64,000 nt of DNA from Hymenobacter volaticus (lineage in GTDB: Bacteria > Bacteroidota > Bacteroidia > Cytophagales > Hymenobacteraceae). Position numbers and translations under genes: made by a program. The notes below the pieces were generated by a model. It saw nothing but the letters and a program-made list of their open reading frames with translations, had not been told where the DNA came from and searched no databases. Position 1 is the first letter of the stretch. The number at the start of each line of letters is the position of its first letter. Location of the stretch: the NCBI RefSeq assembly GCF_022921055.1, contig NZ_CP095061.1, forward strand, positions 4,627,501 to 4,691,500, given 5' to 3'. Positions 9,741 to 18,213 of the stretch are shown piece by piece.

Positions 9741-11183
9741 TTGAGACGCTTTCATTCTCTCACGGAAGTTCGTAACGAGCTGACGGCAGGCAACACGACC
9801 TGCCGTCAGCTCGTGGAGTATTACCTAGATAACATCGAGCGGCGGAATGGCCGCTTGAATGCTTTTCTGGAAGTATGGCCCGAAGAAGCCCGTGCTCAAG
9901 CCGAAGCCGTTGACGCTAAATTAGCGGCCGGAACAGCTGGCAAGCTTGCCGGTATGGTTATCGGCCTAAAAGATGTGCTGGCTTACAAAGACCATTCTTT
10001 GCAGAGCAGCAGCCACATCCTCGACGGCTTCAAGTCGTTGTTCACGGCTACGGCGGTGCAGCGGCTGCTTGATGAGGATGCTATTTTTATTGGCCGGCAG
10101 AACTGCGACGAGTTTGCTATGGGCGCCTCCAATGAGTCTTCGTACTTCGGGCCGGTGCGCAATGCTATCGACGAGGAGCGGGTTTCGGGCGGCTCTTCGG
10201 GTGGCTCGGCAGTGGCCGTGCAAGCCGATATGTGTTTGGCTTCGATTGGCTCCGATACCGGTGGTTCGGTACGTCAGCCAGCGGCTTTCTGTGGCGTAAT
10301 CGGCTTCAAGCCGACGTATTCTCGGATCTCACGCTACGGCCTCGTGGCGTATGCTTCTTCGTTCGACCAGATTGGAACGCTAACTCGCTCGGTAGATGAT
10401 GCGGCGCTGCTGCTGGAAATAATGGCCGGCGCCGATAATTTCGACAGCACAGCCAGCCAGCGGGAAGTACCTGCTTACAGCCAGTTGCTAGAGCCTGCTC
10501 CGCACTACCGCATCGGATACATCCGCGACGCAGTAGAACGGCCGGGTCTGAACTCTGAAATCAAAGAGGCTTTAGAAACAAACCTGGAAGCTTTGCGCGG
10601 CCAGGGCCACGTGGTAGATGCGGTAGATTTTCCATACCTCGACTACATGGTACCGACGTACTATATTCTGACCACGGCCGAAGCCAGCTCCAACCTGAGC
10701 CGCTTCGACGGCGTGAAGTACGGCTACCGTGCCCCCGACGCTACCGACCTGGAGTCGCTCTACAAAAAGACTCGCTCCCAAGGCTTTGGACCGGAGGTAC
10801 AGCGGCGCATTTTGCTCGGCACTTTTGTGTTGTCGGCAGATTATTACGACGCTTACTATACTAAAGCGCAGCAAGTGCGGCGTTTGATCAAGGAAAAGAC
10901 CGACGAACTGCTGCGGCAGTATGATTTCCTGATCCTGCCCACCGCGCCTACTACAGCCTTCCGCATCGGCGAGAACACGAAAGATGCCTTGTCCATGTAC
11001 CTCGCGGATATATTTACAGTACAGGCTTCCCTTGCCGGGGTGCCTGCGGTGTCGGTGCCGGCCGGTCAGGATTCGGCTGGTTTGCCGATTGGCTTACAGG
11101 TGATGAGCGGCGCGTTCCGCGAAGAGCACCTGTTAGCGTTTGCTAAATCGTTGACGGAGACCCTGATTCCTGCCATGCCTTAA
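9741..11183 (+). CDS. gatA: Aspartyl/glutamyl-tRNA amidotransferase subunit A
   Basis: Amidase-signature enzyme of 480 residues. In the GatCAB complex it releases ammonia from glutamine so that Glu-tRNA(Gln) or Asp-tRNA(Asn) can be amidated. The Ser-cisSer-Lys triad motifs are visible: Lys in MVIGLKDVLAYKD, the glycine/serine loop VSGGSSGGSAVAV and the nucleophile stretch GSDTGGSVRQPA. The start is TTG 9741 (RRFHSLTEVRNELTAG), since no ATG gives the full N-terminus and the preceding stop is only 14 bases upstream. gatB and gatC are not in this window. Lengths and motifs fit GatA better than generic amidases. Confidence 0.9.
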   Translation: MRRFHSLTEVRNELTAGNTTCRQLVEYYLDNIERRNGRLNAFLEVWPEEARAQAEAVDAKLAAGTAGKLAGMVIGLKDVLAYKDHSLQSSSHILDGFKSLFTATAVQRLLDEDAIFIGRQNCDEFAMGASNESSYFGPVRNAIDEERVSGGSSGGSAVAVQADMCLASIGSDTGGSVRQPAAFCGVIGFKPTYSRISRYGLVAYASSFDQIGTLTRSVDDAALLLEIMAGADNFDSTASQREVPAYSQLLEPAPHYRIGYIRDAVERPGLNSEIKEALETNLEALRGQGHVVDAVDFPYLDYMVPTYYILTTAEASSNLSRFDGVKYGYRAPDATDLESLYKKTRSQGFGPEVQRRILLGTFVLSADYYDAYYTKAQQVRRLIKEKTDELLRQYDFLILPTAPTTAFRIGENTKDALSMYLADIFTVQASLAGVPAVSVPAGQDSAGLPIGLQVMSGAFREEHLLAFAKSLTETLIPAMP

Positions 11184-11197
11184 CCCCTGCTGTATTG

Positions 11198-13255
11198 ATG
11201 AAAACGTTGTTGCGGCCGGTTCGCGTTGCCTCTACCCTCCTTTTGCTGACTGCTATGGCTCGCTCTGCTGCGGGTCAGACGCTCCCCCAACGGACGCCAG
11301 AAGTACCTCGTACCAGCAGCCCCGACGACACTACACAGGTTATTGAATTGCCGCTGCTGCTCCCCGATTCGTTGGTGGCAGCCCCTACCTCCGTTGATTC
11401 GGTGCGGCTTTTATGGTTGCAAACCCCACCCGAGTTGCACGACTTAGTAGGCGACCGGGTGGGATGCATAGAAACCGACGCGCCCCACGCCTTCAACCCA
11501 TCGGTGATGTCGTTTGTGACGTTATTCACGGAGCGCAACCGCAAGTACATGCAACGGGTACTGGAGCGGGAAAACGTGTATTTCCCGCTTTTCGAGAAGT
11601 ATCTAGCTAAGTACAATCTGCCCGTTGATCTGAAGTACTTGGCAGTGGTAGAATCGGCCTTGATTCCGACGGCTAAGTCGCACGTTGGTGCTACGGGCTT
11701 GTGGCAATTCATGGGCCCAACTGCCAATGATTTGCGCCTGCGCCGCGACGAGTGGGTGGACGAGCGGATGAACCCAGAGAAATCAACGGAGGCAGCTTGC
11801 AAGCACCTGCGTTATCTGTATGGCGTTTTTCACGACTGGGAACTGGTGTTGGCCGCTTATAACTGGGGCGCGGGCAATATGCAGCGCGTGATGCGGCGCA
11901 CCGGCAAAAAGAACTTCTGGGACCTGTATCCTAGCTTGCCAAGGGAGACGCGCAACTACGTGCCGACCTTCACGGCCATCATGTACTCGATGAAGTACGC
12001 GCAGGCCCACCAGCTACACTCGCCGGAGTTGAAATACCGCTATGCCGAAGTAATGGACACCGTGCAGATTAATGGCAGAGCTATCGATTTGCTGCGTCTT
12101 GGCCAAGCTTGCGGCCTAGAGGATTCCTCGGCTTTACTGCACTACAATCCCGAACTGCGGCATCATTTCCTGCCGGCTGGCTACCGCTCGTACACCGTAC
12201 AGGTACCAGCTACAGCCAAGCCCCAACTTGCCGTAGTTGACCGCGCTACGCTCTTCGATTACTGCCTGCCCCGTACTGACCTGCCGCAGCCTATGCCACC
12301 GATGATGGCGCGCCTAAACGGAGTCGAGCCCTTCCCGACGCGCACTCTGCTAGCAGCCAGCGGAGCTCCGCGCGAGGAAATTGAGCCCACCCCCCGCTTC
12401 CGTCGGGTACGGCACACGGTACGCCGGGGCGAAACCGTATCGGCATTGGCGGGCCGGTATGATGTTAGTGTAGCCCAGTTGGCCCGGTGGAATGGCTTGC
12501 GCAAAGGCCGTCCCTTAGCCCCAGGCAAGCAACTGGTTGTATTCGTGCCCGTGGCTACCCCGGCTTCCCAACCGGCTCCAACTACCGAAACCCTGGCCAG
12601 CACACGCAAGTTGAACGTACCCACCCGGTTGACTTCGCCTGTGGCTAAACCTGCCGTGAGCAGCCAAGTGGCGAGAGCGACTATTGAACCAACTGCGGTG
12701 GAAACCACACCTGAAGTAGCAGTAGCAAGCAAAGAAACTAGAACCTCTGGTCGTGCAAGTCGTAATGCCGCCGCTGCCGCTGTGGCTCCTGCCATTGAAG
12801 CAGTAGAGGCAGTCGAAACCGCAGTGGCCGACGACAGCCTACCCACTGAATACGTGGTGCGCAAGGGCGACTACCTCAGCCGCATTGCCGAGATCCGCGG
12901 TTTAAGCGTAAAGCAGGTGATGGAATGGAATAAGCTAACTTCTATCAAAGTATCGCCCGGCCAAAAGCTGGTGTTTACTGAACCCGCAGAGGCAGAAGAA
13001 GCTCCCGCTAGAGAAGAGGAGGTAGTTGCGGCGGTACCTGTTCAGCAGAAGCCAGCCCGCGCGCCTAAAATTGCCACCGTTCAGAAACCTGCTGCAAAGG
13101 AAGCCATCCGGAAAGTGCATTTGGTGCAAGCCGGCGACACGCTCTACAATATTTCGCGCCGCTACCAGGGCGTGACGGTAGAGCAATTGAAGCGGCTCAA
13201 TAACTTAACTACCGACGAGGTGAAGCCAGGACAAAAGCTAATTGTAGCCCGATAA
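11198..13255 (+). CDS. LysM-containing membrane-bound lytic transglycosylase (MltD type)
   Basis: Secreted peptidoglycan lyase of 685 residues. Signal peptide at the N-terminus (MKTLLRPVRVASTLLLLTAM). The SLT/GEWL domain spans about 115-250, with catalytic Glu152 in AVVESALIPTA, then GATGLWQFMGPTA and LAAYNWGAGN. Three LysM modules follow at about 405-450, 553-598 and 640-685 (each with a xGDTLYxI-like motif), separated by Ala/Thr/Val-rich linkers. It cuts glycan strands with formation of 1,6-anhydro-MurNAc ends and binds glycan through LysM. ATG 11198 is chosen over TTG one codon upstream. It follows gatA by 14 bases. Confidence 0.93.
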   Translation: MKTLLRPVRVASTLLLLTAMARSAAGQTLPQRTPEVPRTSSPDDTTQVIELPLLLPDSLVAAPTSVDSVRLLWLQTPPELHDLVGDRVGCIETDAPHAFNPSVMSFVTLFTERNRKYMQRVLERENVYFPLFEKYLAKYNLPVDLKYLAVVESALIPTAKSHVGATGLWQFMGPTANDLRLRRDEWVDERMNPEKSTEAACKHLRYLYGVFHDWELVLAAYNWGAGNMQRVMRRTGKKNFWDLYPSLPRETRNYVPTFTAIMYSMKYAQAHQLHSPELKYRYAEVMDTVQINGRAIDLLRLGQACGLEDSSALLHYNPELRHHFLPAGYRSYTVQVPATAKPQLAVVDRATLFDYCLPRTDLPQPMPPMMARLNGVEPFPTRTLLAASGAPREEIEPTPRFRRVRHTVRRGETVSALAGRYDVSVAQLARWNGLRKGRPLAPGKQLVVFVPVATPASQPAPTTETLASTRKLNVPTRLTSPVAKPAVSSQVARATIEPTAVETTPEVAVASKETRTSGRASRNAAAAAVAPAIEAVEAVETAVADDSLPTEYVVRKGDYLSRIAEIRGLSVKQVMEWNKLTSIKVSPGQKLVFTEPAEAEEAPAREEEVVAAVPVQQKPARAPKIATVQKPAAKEAIRKVHLVQAGDTLYNISRRYQGVTVEQLKRLNNLTTDEVKPGQKLIVAR

Positions 13256-13397
13256 GCTCTCACTCGTTCTGTTGCGTTGGAAATAAAGGCTCTCGCCTAA
13301 ACTTTTCCGCTGTTATTGAGCTTAAACAGGACAATACTCTGTACGTCTCGTAGTTACTTTTCCCACTTTCCACTAGTAGGAGTTGCTATAATGGAGG

Positions 13398-13405
13398 TAC
13401 TTTTG
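13398..13405 (+). promoter_or_regulatory. Candidate -7 element for the desaturase gene
   Basis: TACTTTTG fits TAnnTTTG and lies about 110 bases before the desaturase ATG. No well-spaced TTG box was found. The rest of 13256-13514 shows nothing recognisable. Confidence 0.35.
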
Positions 13406-13514
13406 TTGGATGCGGGGTCTACTGTCGCTCGTCAAAAGACGGTGTTAACATCGAGAAAGTAGTGCTACTACTACCCTACAACCTATACTAACGCTCCATT
13501 TTCCAACCAACCTG

Positions 13515-14527
13515 ATGCCCTCCACCGTTAAGTCCTTCGTTCTGGTTGACACGCCAGAGCCACATCGTGTGCGTACCCGCCAGATTGTGAAAGCGCACCC
13601 GGAAGTAAAAGAACTGATGACGCGCACGCCCGCTACTGCTCTGATTGGAATAGCCTGCGTAGCGGCCCAAGTGGTATTGGCGGCGCTACTTCGCGATCAA
13701 CCTTGGTACGTAATGGCGCTAGCGGCTTATCTGGTGGGCGCGTTCTTCTCGCATACCTTATTTGTGGTAATTCACGAGGCGGCGCACAACTTGGTGTTCC
13801 GCAAGGTGTGGCAGAACGTGGCAGTCGGTATTGTGGCCAATTTTGCTTCGGTTGTCCCAACGGCTATTTCCTTCAAGAACTTCCACATCAAGCACCATGT
13901 GTTTCAAGGGGTGCATGAGTTGGATGCCGATTTGCCGGACTGGTACGAGGCCAAGCTGATCAAGAACTATTCGGTGGGCAAAGCCATTTGGCTGTTCTTT
14001 TTCCCGCTGTTTCAGGTAATCCGCACAATTCGTTGCCGCGAAGTGGCCGTATTCGACCGGTACGTGGTGGCCAATATTGTGGCGCAACTGGCTTTCGATG
14101 CAGCTATTGTGTACTTCTTTGGCTGGGTGGCGCTGGGTTACCTTTTCCTTAGCTTCTGGTTTTCGGTAGGCTTACACCCACTCGGGCCCGCTGGATTCAA
14201 GAGCACTATCTCACCTTGGATGAGGGTCAGGAAACCTACAGCTACTACGGCCGACTGAACGGGGTGAACATGAACGTTGGTTACCACAACGAGCACCACG
14301 ACATGCCTTCTATTCCGTGGAACCACTTGCCCCGCCTGAAGGCCTTGGCCCCGGAGTTCTACGAACCGCTGTTACATCACCGCTCCTACACCAAGCTGTT
14401 CTTTCAGTTTCTGTTTGACCAAGAAATAAGCCTTTTCTCGCGTATCACCCGCCGCAGCCGCGGCCGCGCCACGCTTCAGGATAATTCCACCCCCGACAAG
14501 CAGCTTGTTGAAGGCGCATCAGCCTAA
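13515..14527 (+). CDS. DES1-like sphingolipid desaturase (frameshifted)
   Basis: Membrane di-iron fatty acyl desaturase resembling dihydroceramide delta-4 desaturase. Histidine boxes are HEAAH (87-91), HIKHH (124-128) and, after frame repair, HNEHH (258-262) inside NVGYHNEHHDMPSIPW. The N-terminal RTRQIVKAHPEVKELM and the GLHPLGARWIQEHY...ETYSYYGRLN stretch match the eukaryotic DES family pattern. The shift is at GGGCCC 14184-14189, where one extra G or C gives 337 residues. About four hydrophobic segments lie between boxes. Bacteroidota such as Bacteroides and Sphingobacterium make sphingolipids, so a ceramide substrate is reasonable inference; an ordinary acyl-lipid substrate is the alternative. 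Monocistronic, with its own terminator. Confidence 0.87.
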
Positions 14528-14534
14528 AGTATCC

Positions 14535-14563
14535 GCCCTCAGCCTTACCGCTGAGGGCTTTTT
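14535..14563 (+). terminator. Rho-independent terminator of the desaturase gene
   Basis: Perfect 9-bp stem GCCCTCAGC/GCTGAGGGC, 6-base loop, followed by five T. Lies eight bases after the stop. Confidence 0.92.
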
Positions 14564-14760
14564 CTTGCACTAGCCAACACCTTCTTAGCGTGTAGCAAGC
14601 CCGTAACTGCGAGCTTGAAACTACTACTGGTACCTATATCGTTATTGCATTACACTCAACACCTCGTAAGGTTGAACACGAAGTGCCTGCTGCGTTCTGT
14701 AGGCATAAACCTTTTCCAGTGGTTGCAGCTTATACTCGCCAAATCTCGACTCCTCGTCCC

Positions 14761-15468
14761 ATGAAAAAGATACAAGTAGAAATATGGTCTGACATCCTCT
14801 GCCCCTTTTGCTACATCGGCAAGCGGCGGCTGGAAAAAGCACTAACGACCTTCGAGCACGCTGGTGCTATTGAAGTGAAGTGGCGCAGCTTCGAGCTCGA
14901 TTCGCAGGCTAACCCGACGCCCGGCGTCAGCCAATACGCGCGCTTGGCCAGCAAGTACGGCAAGTCGGAAGAATGGGCCCGGCAAATGAGCGCCAACATG
15001 ACCCAAATGGCCGCTGAAGAAGGTTTAGCTTTCGACTTCGACCGGGTAGTACCCGCCAATTCGTTGCGGGCCCACCGCCTCGTGCACTTAGCTGCCCAGC
15101 ATGGCCACCAAGATGCCGCTAAAGAGCGCCTGTTCAAAGCCTATTTAGAAGAAGGCCTCGACATCAATGACGTGCCCACGCTTGCGCGCCTTGGTGCTGA
15201 GTTGAACTTACCTGCCGCAGAAGTAGAGCAACTCTTGGACTCTACTACTTTCGAGCAGGAAGTACGGCGCGACGAATATGAAGCGCAGCAAATTGGCGTA
15301 CGCGGAGTACCGTACTTTGTCTTCGATGACAAGTACGCCGTATCGGGTGCGCAACCGACCGAGCTGTTCAAGGAAGTGCTGGAGAAGGTCTGGGAAGAAG
15401 CCCGCCCGCAGCCAGTAGCTATTGGCGGCTTAGAAGGTGCTGCCTGCGACATTGATGGCAATTGCTAG
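14761..15468 (+). CDS. DsbA family oxidoreductase, FrnE-like
   Basis: 235-residue thioredoxin-fold protein with the active-site motif SDILCPFCYIGKRRLE near residue 12 and the cis-Pro stretch GVRGVPYFVFDDKY near residue 180. This is the FrnE/2-hydroxychromene-2-carboxylate isomerase-like branch of DsbA. It has no signal peptide, so it should act in the cytosol as a disulfide or polyketide-related oxidoreductase. ATG 14761 is preferred over an upstream in-frame ATG because the family starts right at the IEIWSD-type strand. The C-terminal AACDIDGNC adds two extra cysteines. Monocistronic. Confidence 0.87.
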   Translation: MKKIQVEIWSDILCPFCYIGKRRLEKALTTFEHAGAIEVKWRSFELDSQANPTPGVSQYARLASKYGKSEEWARQMSANMTQMAAEEGLAFDFDRVVPANSLRAHRLVHLAAQHGHQDAAKERLFKAYLEEGLDINDVPTLARLGAELNLPAAEVEQLLDSTTFEQEVRRDEYEAQQIGVRGVPYFVFDDKYAVSGAQPTELFKEVLEKVWEEARPQPVAIGGLEGAACDIDGNC

Positions 15469-15481
15469 GTTTACTTACCTA

Positions 15482-15531
15482 CCCACAAACAAAAGCACCA
15501 CCTCAGGAGAGGTGGTGCTTTTGTTTGTGGG
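15482..15531. terminator. Bidirectional terminator, 23-bp perfect stem
   Basis: Arms 15482-15504 and 15509-15531 are perfect reverse complements with a 4-base AGGA loop; the stem contains A4/T4 tracts on both sides. It sits between the convergent FrnE and META genes and can stop both. Confidence 0.93.
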
Positions 15532-15540
15532 CTATTGGCA

Positions 15541-15984
15541 CTACTTCGTGCTGTTCTCAAAAACGAGTAGTGGCCGCAAGGAATTGCTAACGTCGTAGAG
15601 GCGCAGTTCCTTGCCGCTGATTTCGTAGCGCACCGTGCGCGGCAGAGCATTTAGGTATTTGTCTTCTAAGGTCTGAGTGGCGCAGGTAGCCTTGGTTGAT
15701 GCCTGTTGGCTGATTGTCAGTTGTCCGGCTGTATTGCCCTGCGAGAACGTGCCGCTAAATGAATTGCAGGGTCCAAGACCGGTAGTCGTGTTCTGCCTAG
15801 TAAACTGAATGTAGGATCGGTAGGTATCGGAATAGCTGGAAGTCCAGAGGGGTGTCTCTTCCACTTGCGTCAGCCTCCAGCGGGTATCCAGTAGTGACAA
15901 CTTGGGAGTAGCTTCATTTTCTTCACAGCTTCCTAAGGAAACCAAGCCAACAACACCAAGGACACAAAATGATAACCGATGCAT
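15541..15984 (-). CDS. META domain lipoprotein (HslJ-like)
   Basis: 147-residue predicted lipoprotein. Signal MHRLSFCVLGVVGLVSLGSC with lipobox Cys20. The body is one META/HslJ-type domain: LDTRWRLTQVEETP at the start, then GLGPCNSFSGTFSQG, the two-Cys arrangement around KATCATQTLEDKY, and a closing KELRLYD strand. Such domains occur in heat-shock and secreted proteins and the molecular role is poorly known. ATG 15984 is chosen because it gives the signal peptide; an extension to 16107 would place random sequence in front. It faces the DUF892 gene divergently. Confidence 0.82.
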   Translation of the reverse strand: MHRLSFCVLGVVGLVSLGSCEENEATPKLSLLDTRWRLTQVEETPLWTSSYSDTYRSYIQFTRQNTTTGLGPCNSFSGTFSQGNTAGQLTISQQASTKATCATQTLEDKYLNALPRTVRYEISGKELRLYDVSNSLRPLLVFENSTK

Positions 15985-16205
15985 AGATAAGAGTAGGAAA
16001 AAGATCAGCGAGCAACCACTAGAGGGAGCCAACCACGGCCAGAAAGGTTGCAAGCCACAAAAGCAGACGCTGCCAGAATACTTGTGAGCTAGAAAATGCT
16101 TGATCACACCTCCACTGTAAGACGGAAAACTGTAAGCCCGACGATAACATGGTGTTTTTTCGTCCGTACTGCCTAGTGATCTTTCACTCTCATTTTCAAA
16201 TGTTT

Positions 16206-16703
16206 ATGGCTCAGCTTCAAAGTTTACAAGATCTTTTCGTTCACGGAATGCAGGCACTCTATAGCGCCGAAAACCTGTTGGTTGACAGCATGCCCCGCAT
16301 GGTGGAAAACACCCAGAACGAAGAATTGAGAAAGGCCTTCACGGTACACCTCCAAGAAACCCAGCAGCAGATTCAGCGCCTCGAGCAAGCTGCCCAAATA
16401 CTGGGCGTCGACCCGAACGGGGAAGAAAACGTGGCGCTTCAGGGCCTGATTGCGGAAGGCGAAAAACTGATGCAGAAAGATGCCTCGCCCGAAGTACTAG
16501 ATGCCGCTTTGATTGCTGCCGCTCAAAAAATCGAGCACTACGAAATTGCTGGCTACGGCACAGCGGCGTACTTAGCCGAAGAACTAGGTTACACCGAGGT
16601 AGCGCAACTTTTGCAGCAAACCCTGCAAGAAGAAAAGAAGACTGACGTGTTGTTAAATGAAATTGCCAAAAACAGCGTAAATCGCCGCGCCGAACAGGCC
16701 TAA
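16206..16703 (+). CDS. DUF892 ferritin-like protein (YciE/YciF type)
   Basis: 165-residue, all-helical protein. MAQLQSLQDLFVHGMQALYSAENLL followed by RMVENTQNEELRKAFTVHL and KIEHYEIAGYGT are the helix motifs of the DUF892/YciF family, which has a ferritin-like four-helix bundle with Glu and His metal ligands. Members are stress-induced and their function is not settled. ATG 16206 is preferred; ATG 16200 two codons upstream is equally possible. The gene stands alone and ends near a very long palindromic terminator. Confidence 0.87.
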   Translation: MAQLQSLQDLFVHGMQALYSAENLLVDSMPRMVENTQNEELRKAFTVHLQETQQQIQRLEQAAQILGVDPNGEENVALQGLIAEGEKLMQKDASPEVLDAALIAAAQKIEHYEIAGYGTAAYLAEELGYTEVAQLLQQTLQEEKKTDVLLNEIAKNSVNRRAEQA

Positions 16704-16807
16704 AGCAACACCCTCCAAATCACTACTAACGCTGCGTCACTATTCCCTTCTCCTAGAACACCTTGGCTTTTAGAGAATAACGCAAGGTATATAGCACTAG
16801 CCAACCA

Positions 16808-16861
16808 TTGACTAACGCAAAAAGCACAGCCTATATAGGCTGTGCTTTTTGCGTTAGTCAA
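16808..16861. terminator. 54-base perfect palindrome, bidirectional terminator
   Basis: Positions 16808-16834 are exactly reverse complementary to 16835-16861, 27 bp with no loop other than the central TATA, and with A5/T5 tracts inside. Located between convergent DUF892 and aldo/keto reductase genes. Confidence 0.9.
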
Positions 16862-16873
16862 CTGATGACTTCC

Positions 16874-17872
16874 TTATGCAGGCTGCTGTTGCATCTGCTC
16901 GAGGCGCTCGGTGATGAAATCTACCTCGTGTGTAACAAGCTCGAAATCAGTAGTGCGGGCGTTCTGGATGGCTTGCTCGGCATTGCGGGCACCTACCAGA
17001 GCTACCGAAAGGCCAGGCTGCGCCAGCGTCCAGCGCAACACCAACTGGCCTAGTGTGGCGTTTTTGCTTTCCGCCAAAGGCCGGATTTTCTCTAGAAACT
17101 CATTGACGCGGGTCACATTTTCCGGCTTGAAAAGACGGTTGGTAGAGCGCAAGTCACTAGCGTCGAAGTGCTGACCGGGCTTCATCTTGCCCGTCAGCAA
17201 CCCGAGTTGCATGGGGCTGTACGCTAAGATGGACATATCGTGCCGTTGGCAGAATGGCAGTACATCCTTCTCGATGTCGCGGCGTAGCATGCTGTAAGGC
17301 ACCTGGTTGGATACTAACTCCACCGTTTTCAGGGCTTCCTCCATCTGCGCTACCGAGTAGTTGCTTACGCCTATCGCGCGGATTTTTCCTTGCTCCAGTA
17401 AGCGAGCCGCAGCTTCCATCGTCTCGTCGATAGGAGTAGTTACATCGGGCCAGTGCTGCTGATACAGGTCGATATAGTCGGTGCCGAGGCGGCGCAGGCT
17501 GTCTTCGCACTCCTTGATGATGCTGTCGCGGCCGGCGTACTTGTACACGTCAAGGTCTTGGCCGTCGTTGTTCTTGGTTTTCATGGCGAAGTCGCCTTTG
17601 GCCAAGTCCCAGCGCATGCCAAATTTGGTTAGAATCTGCACTTTGTCGCGGGGCAAGGACTTGATGGCTTCGCCCACAATTTCCTCGCTCAACCCCTGGC
17701 CGTAGATGGGTGCCGTGTCGATGCTGGTGACGCCCAAGTCATAGGAGGCATGTATTGCTCCCACGGCGTCGTTCTGCTCGGTGCCCCCCCACATCCAGCC
17801 CCCGGCAGCCCAACTGCCGAACGTAATGCGCGAAACTTCAATGTCGGTATTGCCTAATTTTATGTATTCCAT
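16874..17872 (-). CDS. Aldo/keto reductase
   Basis: 332-residue NADPH-dependent oxidoreductase with a TIM barrel. The catalytic tetrad is recognisable: Asp and Tyr in SIDTAPIYGQGLSEE, Lys in ILTKFGMRWD and His in YQQHWPD. The cofactor site motifs GVSNYS and LVGARNAEQ are also present. Start is ATG 17872 (MEYIKLGNTDIEVSRI), the family N-terminus, rather than ATG 17890. The physiological carbonyl substrate is unknown. The gene is monocistronic, divergent from the large plug protein. Confidence 0.93.
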   Translation of the reverse strand: MEYIKLGNTDIEVSRITFGSWAAGGWMWGGTEQNDAVGAIHASYDLGVTSIDTAPIYGQGLSEEIVGEAIKSLPRDKVQILTKFGMRWDLAKGDFAMKTKNNDGQDLDVYKYAGRDSIIKECEDSLRRLGTDYIDLYQQHWPDVTTPIDETMEAAARLLEQGKIRAIGVSNYSVAQMEEALKTVELVSNQVPYSMLRRDIEKDVLPFCQRHDMSILAYSPMQLGLLTGKMKPGQHFDASDLRSTNRLFKPENVTRVNEFLEKIRPLAESKNATLGQLVLRWTLAQPGLSVALVGARNAEQAIQNARTTDFELVTHEVDFITERLEQMQQQPA

Positions 17873-18213
17873 GGGAAGAAATGCTAGCATGAAAATGCCG
17901 GCTTCGTTACTGGCAGTTTTTCTTTGCTAAATACCCTATGGAGCAAGCCAAGGTTACGGCGCAGCTTGAACATACTAGCACTTAGGGCAATGTATCTGTG
18001 CGTCAATCCCCGGAATTAGACTATACTTACCACAATTTAGTGCTAAGCTTACGTTGCTTGAAATTAGTAAGTCGGCTTCAATGCGAGCTGGCGTATTCTA
18101 AACTTAGAAATCTTGGGTTGAAGTGTTGATACCTTGTAGAAGTGGGCCCGCTGCACTTAGAAAGGCCTGCTTATCACTGTCGTTTTTGCTATAGCTACTT
18201 TCTTGATTTACAT
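17873..18213. other. Divergent intergenic region, no gene seen
   Basis: 341 bases between the divergent aldo/keto reductase and plug-protein genes. Must contain two promoters, but no convincing TAnnTTTG with a spaced TTG was found. Somewhat AT-rich around 18000-18120. Confidence 0.4.
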
